A stretch of DNA of 8,701 nucleotides from CAITQP01 sp964533145 (GTDB lineage Bacteria > Patescibacteriota > Minisyncoccia > Phycocordibacterales > UBA9973). The position numbers and the translations under genes were made by a program. The stretch covers positions 1 to 8,701 of the forward strand of contig CAZHLG010000022.1 in assembly GCA_964533145.1 (NCBI GenBank). The letters are read 5' to 3'. Position 1 is the stretch's first letter; each line of letters opens with the position of its first letter. The notes below the pieces were generated by a model, which saw nothing but the letters and a program-made list of their open reading frames with translations, ran no database searches and was not told where the DNA came from. Shown here one piece after another: positions 5,723 through 8,701 of this stretch.

Positions 5723-5750
5723 CGTGCCTTGGCGGGACGGAGTCCAAGAC

Positions 5751-5779
5751 TTGCGCGCCCGCTTTCGGCAGACTATACT
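5751..5779 (+). promoter_or_regulatory. Promoter of the winged-helix gene, leaderless arrangement
   Basis: TTGCGC (5751-5756), 17-bp spacer, TATACT (5774-5779). The ATG at 5786 begins six bases after the -10, so transcription should start at the start codon. Confidence 0.65.
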
Positions 5780-5785
5780 CGTCCC

Positions 5786-6406
5786 ATGTCCATCGATGTC
5801 CTCGGCGCGATCTTCAACTCTCCGGCCCGCGTGAAGATCATGCGTCTCTTCATGCAGAACCCCGACGCCGTCCTTACGCCGAGCATCGTCGCCTCCCGCT
5901 CGAACGTCACGCCCGCCAGCGCCCGCAAGGAGATCAATATCCTGGCCCGGGCCGAGTTCATCTCCCGCAAGAAGGAGCGCCGTTCCGGCAAGAAGCCGGT
6001 CGAGGGCTGGGGGATGAACCCGTCTTTCGAATACGCCGACGCGTTCGACAATCTGCTGTTCGGCACGGAATTCATCGATCTCGGCGAACTCGGCAAGCGC
6101 TTCAAGCGCGCCGGAAAAGTGAAGCTGCTCATCCTCTCCGGCATTTTCAACCACAATCCGAACGCCCGCCTCGACCTGCTCATGGTGGGAGACAATCTCA
6201 AGCGGCCGGTGGTGGACCGCACCATCCGCGCCCTCGAAGCCGAGATCGGCAAAGAGCTTGCGTATGCCGTCTTCGACACGTCGGAATTCATCTACCGCGC
6301 GAGCATGTATGACAAGCTGATCCGCGATGTCATCGATTTCCCGCATGAGCGGGTCATCAGCCAAGGCGGACTGCTCGAGCAGATCCCGCACATTTCGGCG
6401 CAGTAA
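5786..6406 (+). CDS. Winged-helix DNA-binding protein with nucleotidyltransferase-like C-terminal domain
   Basis: Probable transcriptional regulator of 206 residues. Residues about 1-70 read as a winged helix-turn-helix: IFNSPARVKIMRLFMQNP is the usual opening helix, TPSIVASRSNVTPASARKEINILARAEFI gives the helix-turn-helix with recognition helix, and the basic RKKERRSGKK fits the wing. The C-terminal part (about 111-195) resembles the minimal nucleotidyltransferase domain fused to some ArsR-like regulators: LILSGIF, LDLLMVGDN (D130), a helix ending in ALEAEIGKELAYAVF, then SEFIYR and FPHERVI. The GS motif and second catalytic aspartate of active enzymes are not evident, so this domain may only bind a ligand. 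The ATG at 5786 is preferred over one at 5708 because the latter lies inside the upstream terminator and because a TATACT box ends six bases before 5786. It forms a single-gene unit; its targets are unknown. Confidence 0.75.
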   Translation: MSIDVLGAIFNSPARVKIMRLFMQNPDAVLTPSIVASRSNVTPASARKEINILARAEFISRKKERRSGKKPVEGWGMNPSFEYADAFDNLLFGTEFIDLGELGKRFKRAGKVKLLILSGIFNHNPNARLDLLMVGDNLKRPVVDRTIRALEAEIGKELAYAVFDTSEFIYRASMYDKLIRDVIDFPHERVISQGGLLEQIPHISAQ

Positions 6407-6425
6407 GGCCCCAAGCGGGGCCTTT
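6405..6425 (+). terminator. Intrinsic terminator after the winged-helix gene
   Basis: AAGGCCCC (6405-6412), loop AAGC, GGGGCCTT (6417-6424), then TTGTTTA. The stem starts inside the TAA stop codon (6404-6406). Confidence 0.85.
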
Positions 6426-6462
6426 GTTTATCCACATGCAGGCAGGCGCAAACCGTACCGCT

Positions 6463-6471
6463 TGGTATAAT
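6463..6471 (+). promoter_or_regulatory. Extended -10 promoter of the MscS-like gene
   Basis: TGG-TATAAT is a consensus extended -10. No good -35 is seen 17 bp upstream. Start near 6478 would leave a leader of about 55 nt with a small hairpin (AAAGG...CCTTT around 6488-6503) and no Shine-Dalgarno. A TTGACA at 6471-6476 overlaps the -10 but has no -10 partner at normal spacing. Confidence 0.65.
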
Positions 6472-6532
6472 TGACACAGGCATTGAAAAAGGGTCGAACC
6501 TTTCATGCATTAGCAGTCATTTATTACGATAC

Positions 6533-7222
6533 ATGTACATTTTCCAGAATTGGGGAGACGCGTTCACGTACTCTCTCCAGGGCCTGTGGTCCAGCTTTAT
6601 CATGTTCGTGCCGCGCTTCCTCTTCGCGGTGATCATTTTCATAATCGGCTGGGTGATCGGCTCCGTCATCGGCAAGGCCGTGGCGCAGGTCATCTCCGCG
6701 CTCAAGGTGGACAAGGTCCTCGCGAGCGCCGGCGCCGACAGCGTCATGGAGCGCGCGGGCATCAAGCTCTCCGTCGGCGGCTTCATCGGCGGCGTGGTCA
6801 AGTGGTTCGTCATCGTGATCTTCCTCGTTGCCTCGCTGGATCTTCTCCAGCTCACGGCAGTGACTGATTTCCTTAAGACCAGCGTCCTCGGCTACCTCCC
6901 GAACGTGATCGTCGCCGCCCTCGTGCTCGTCGTGGCGACCGTCATCTCGGACTTCATGGGCAAGGTCGTTACGGCATCCGCCAAGGCGGGCAATGTCCGC
7001 TCGGCGAACTTCCTCGGCACGCTCACGCGCTACGCCATCTGGATCTTCGCGTTCATCATCGCGCTCGGCGAGCTCGGCATCGCGGCTGCATACATGCAGA
7101 TCCTCTTCACGGGCCTCGTCGCCATGCTTGCCATCGGCGGCGGTCTTGCCTTCGGTCTCGGCGGCAAGGAGTGGGCGTCCCGCACGATCGAGCGCCTGCA
7201 CGAGCGCACTCGCTCGATGTAG
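6533..7222 (+). CDS. MscS-like multi-pass membrane protein (conserved TM-helix family)
   Basis: Integral membrane protein of 229 residues with about five hydrophobic helices (near 22-47, 84-105, 120-141, 165-184 and 187-209). The last helix is Gly/Ala-rich (AIGGGLAFGLGGKEWA, 200-215) and resembles the pore-lining TM3 of small-conductance mechanosensitive channels. The chain ends soon after, so the large cytoplasmic beta and alpha-beta domains of true MscS are missing. This fits the short channel-like proteins carrying conserved TM-helix repeats; osmotic protection or ion passage is a family-based guess. Residues 1-20 (MYIFQNWGDAFTYSLQGLWS) look like the amphipathic lead-in seen in this family. 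The gene is transcribed alone, between an extended -10 promoter and a strong terminator. The ATG at 6533 has no Shine-Dalgarno. Confidence 0.82.
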   Translation: MYIFQNWGDAFTYSLQGLWSSFIMFVPRFLFAVIIFIIGWVIGSVIGKAVAQVISALKVDKVLASAGADSVMERAGIKLSVGGFIGGVVKWFVIVIFLVASLDLLQLTAVTDFLKTSVLGYLPNVIVAALVLVVATVISDFMGKVVTASAKAGNVRSANFLGTLTRYAIWIFAFIIALGELGIAAAYMQILFTGLVAMLAIGGGLAFGLGGKEWASRTIERLHERTRSM

Positions 7223-7243
7223 TCTCACTGCGTCTGTTCTTGG

Positions 7244-7275
7244 AAACGGGGCGGCCCTTCGGGCCGCCCCGTTTT
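7244..7275 (+). terminator. Strong intrinsic terminator after the MscS-like gene
   Basis: A perfect 14-bp stem, 7244-7257 with 7261-7274, around a TTC loop, ending in TTTT. The central part is GC-only. Confidence 0.93.
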
Positions 7276-7290
7276 CATGTGCACGGCTGA

Positions 7291-7319
7291 TTGACAACAG
7301 TACCCGTCGTACGTATAAA
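7291..7319 (+). promoter_or_regulatory. Sigma70-type promoter of the two-helix membrane protein gene
   Basis: Consensus TTGACA (7291-7296), 17-bp spacer, TATAAA (7314-7319). Transcription start near 7326 leaves a leader of about 17 nt before the ATG at 7343. Confidence 0.85.
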
Positions 7320-7342
7320 AAAGACAAACAAATACACAGCGT

Positions 7343-7843
7343 ATGAAAAAAAATAGAATAAGGAATTGGGGCATGCTGGCGGCCATCGTTGTCGCCTGGG
7401 CTGCCTGCATGTATTTTTTCGCAGATACGACACTGGCTGTCTTTGCAGGAACATTCGTTGCGTGTGCGGCGATGCTTGTCGTCTGGCTCATCGCATCCGC
7501 CGAGCGGAAAGAAGACGCGCGTGCCATCGAATGCTACGAGTACGTCAAAGGCGCGCTCGACGAGACTAACGCTTGGACGTGCGCACCGAAGAATCTTGTC
7601 CAGAAACTCGCGTCTCCCGAGTACGGATCATCGTGGCAGCACAGCCCCGGAGGTACGAAGGCGATCGGACGGATCGGGGACGATTATGTCCTCGAGATAT
7701 CTTTTTCGATACGGCGTTCGTCGACCGATGTTCTGCTTGAGGGCGACTCGGGGATGGCTGTCTTCGCCGAACGGGTGACCGTATATGTAAGCCGGCTGGC
7801 GCTCTTCCGAGAGGACCTCCTGCTGCGGCAATCCACTGTGTAA
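7343..7843 (+). CDS. Hypothetical two-helix membrane protein
   Basis: I do not recognise this 166-residue protein. It starts with a basic segment (MKKNRIRNWG), followed by two closely spaced hydrophobic helices at about 10-26 and 30-52 separated by a short FADTT turn, so both termini should be cytoplasmic. The remaining ~115 residues are soluble and mixed in charge, with a predicted beta-rich patch (YVLEISFSIRR, 115-125; AVFAERVTVYVSRLALF, 139-155). Cysteines at 22, 41, 64 and 80 show no metal-binding spacing. It is a single-gene unit with a consensus promoter and its own terminator. The motif TACACA lies four bases before the ATG in place of a Shine-Dalgarno. Its first codons are much more A-rich than the rest. 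It is directly upstream of the 23S unit, but nothing connects it functionally to rRNA. Confidence 0.8.
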   Translation: MKKNRIRNWGMLAAIVVAWAACMYFFADTTLAVFAGTFVACAAMLVVWLIASAERKEDARAIECYEYVKGALDETNAWTCAPKNLVQKLASPEYGSSWQHSPGGTKAIGRIGDDYVLEISFSIRRSSTDVLLEGDSGMAVFAERVTVYVSRLALFREDLLLRQSTV

Positions 7844-7857
7844 AAAGCCCTATTTTG

Positions 7858-7882
7858 AAGGCCGGACGATGTCCGGCCTTTT
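7858..7882 (+). terminator. Intrinsic terminator after the hypothetical membrane protein
   Basis: AAGGCCGGAC (7858-7867), loop GAT, GTCCGGCCTT (7871-7880), then TT. A perfect 10-bp stem, though the T-run is short (four T in all). It insulates the 23S promoter that starts 15 bases later. Confidence 0.85.
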
Positions 7883-7896
7883 CCTATGCAGGGGAG

Positions 7897-7925
7897 TTGA
7901 CAGGGGGTACCCGCTCGTGTATACT
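7897..7925 (+). promoter_or_regulatory. Promoter of the 23S rRNA transcript
   Basis: Consensus TTGACA (7897-7902), exact 17-bp spacer, TATACT (7920-7925). It is one of the two best promoter matches in the window, as expected for rRNA. Start is expected near 7932, giving a leader of about 210 nt. No UP-element-like A/T tract is seen upstream, where the terminator stem sits. Confidence 0.85.
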
Positions 7926-7995
7926 CCCCCTGCACATGAGTATGCAAGTAAACGATTCGAAGGTACGGCGATAGCACAACGACCTCGTTTTGCTG

Positions 7996-8018
7996 TCCGC
8001 CAGTCCGGCGGATTTTTT
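7996..8018 (+). terminator. Terminator-like hairpin inside the 23S leader
   Basis: TCCGCC (7996-8001), loop AGTCC, GGCGGA (8007-8012), then six T. By sequence it is a regular intrinsic terminator, yet it lies between the rRNA promoter and the 23S gene. Either transcription reads through by antitermination, it acts as an attenuator, or 23S has another start further downstream. Confidence 0.65.
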
Positions 8019-8061
8019 ATTGGAGAATTGACCGAACAGCCTGATCACTGACAATCGAAAC

Positions 8062-8111
8062 CCTGTTCCTCGGCAAAAGAGTTTTAGTCTTTTCGTCTAC
8101 GGGGAAACAGG
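8062..8111 (+). other. Stem-loop in the 23S precursor leader
   Basis: Outer stem CCTGTT (8062-8067) with AACAGG (8106-8111), continued past one bulged A by CCTCG (8068-8072) with CGGGG (8100-8104, one G-U pair), and a distal stem AAAAGA (8075-8080) with TCTTTT (8088-8093). Probably a precursor rRNA fold or processing element removed from mature 23S; function is inference. Confidence 0.5.
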
Positions 8112-8139
8112 AGTGTATGTAAGTGGTTTTTACAGTTCC

Positions 8140-8701
<562 letters not shown>

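Larger units (their letters stand above)
7926..8139 (+). other. 23S rRNA leader region (no 16S, no tRNA)
   Basis: About 210 bases between the promoter and the 23S gene. In order it holds a possible 12-codon reading frame (7936-7974, MSMQVNDSKVRR), an imperfect hairpin (7974-7982 with 7985-7993), a terminator-like hairpin (7996-8018), and a long bulged stem-loop (8062-8111). I looked for a tRNA cloverleaf and a 16S 3' end with anti-Shine-Dalgarno and saw neither. No confident protein-coding gene lies here. Confidence 0.6.

Noticed and set aside
5708..5785. Upstream start for the winged-helix protein
   Set aside because: The ATG at 5708 is in the loop of the rplL terminator, before the promoter at 5751-5779.
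5276..6391. 371-codon minus-strand open frame spanning rplL and the winged-helix gene
   Set aside because: It crosses two genes, a terminator and a promoter of the opposite strand; composition is that of an antisense shadow.
6471..6476. TTGACA as a second -35 before the MscS-like gene
   Set aside because: It overlaps the TATAAT box and has no -10-like hexamer 16-18 bp downstream.
7297..7303. ACAGTAC in the promoter spacer as a further copy of the ACAGTACACA start element
   Set aside because: Only seven bases match and it is not next to a start codon; likely chance.
7936..7974. 12-codon leader peptide MSMQVNDSKVRR
   Set aside because: Too short to support by sequence alone in an rRNA leader; mentioned within the leader finding but not annotated as a gene.
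7926..8000. Possible tRNA in the 23S leader (GATTCGAA near 7954 and a CCA near 8000-8002)
   Set aside because: No acceptor-stem or anticodon-arm pairing at the right distances; the CCA belongs to the terminator-like hairpin.

Overview
The window is a GC-rich, compact stretch of bacterial chromosome ending inside a 23S rRNA gene. Small genes, gene overlaps, standalone rplJ-rplL, a missing Shine-Dalgarno signal at most starts, start codons placed right behind -10 boxes, and a 23S gene with its own promoter and no 16S or tRNA in front suggest a Patescibacteria/CPR genome, most likely Parcubacteria. That placement is inference from gene families and layout; no phylogenetic marker was searched.

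Left part (1-4442), surface glycan block. A polyprenyl-phosphate sugar-1-phosphate transferase runs leftward. Facing away from it are gmd and fcl, which together make GDP-L-fucose from GDP-mannose. The 67-bp gap holds a nearly symmetric divergent promoter: both directions can share one palindromic -35 box (TGTACA) and both -10 boxes sit 17 bp from it, inside and beside a 30-bp inverted repeat. The end of fcl overlaps a class A beta-lactamase-like serine hydrolase gene whose reading frame is broken by a 10-bp near-perfect tandem duplication just after the KTG-equivalent motif.

Middle part (4443-5722), ribosomal stalk operon. A 43-residue single-membrane-helix protein is followed by a promoter, a structured L10-type leader with attenuator terminator, then rplJ (uL10), rplL (bL12) and a strong terminator. 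An 8-nt segment of the leader is exactly complementary to the terminator stem, giving a readable antitermination model. The operon is not joined to rplKA or rpoBC within the window.

Right part (5723-8701), mostly single-gene units, each with its own promoter and terminator: a winged-helix protein with a nucleotidyltransferase-like C-terminus (apparently leaderless), an MscS-like multi-pass membrane protein, an unrecognised two-helix membrane protein, and then an excellent sigma70-type promoter driving a ~210-nt leader and the 5' 562 nt of 23S rRNA. The 23S leader contains an intrinsic-terminator-like hairpin between promoter and gene.

Most interesting items: the symmetric shared -35 divergent promoter, the L10 leader switch, the terminator in the 23S leader, the precise frameshifting duplication, the pattern of leaderless or non-SD starts with a repeated ACAGTACACA motif, and three long perfect hairpins buried inside coding sequence. 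I see no CRISPR array, insertion sequence, tRNA or clearly novel multi-gene system.
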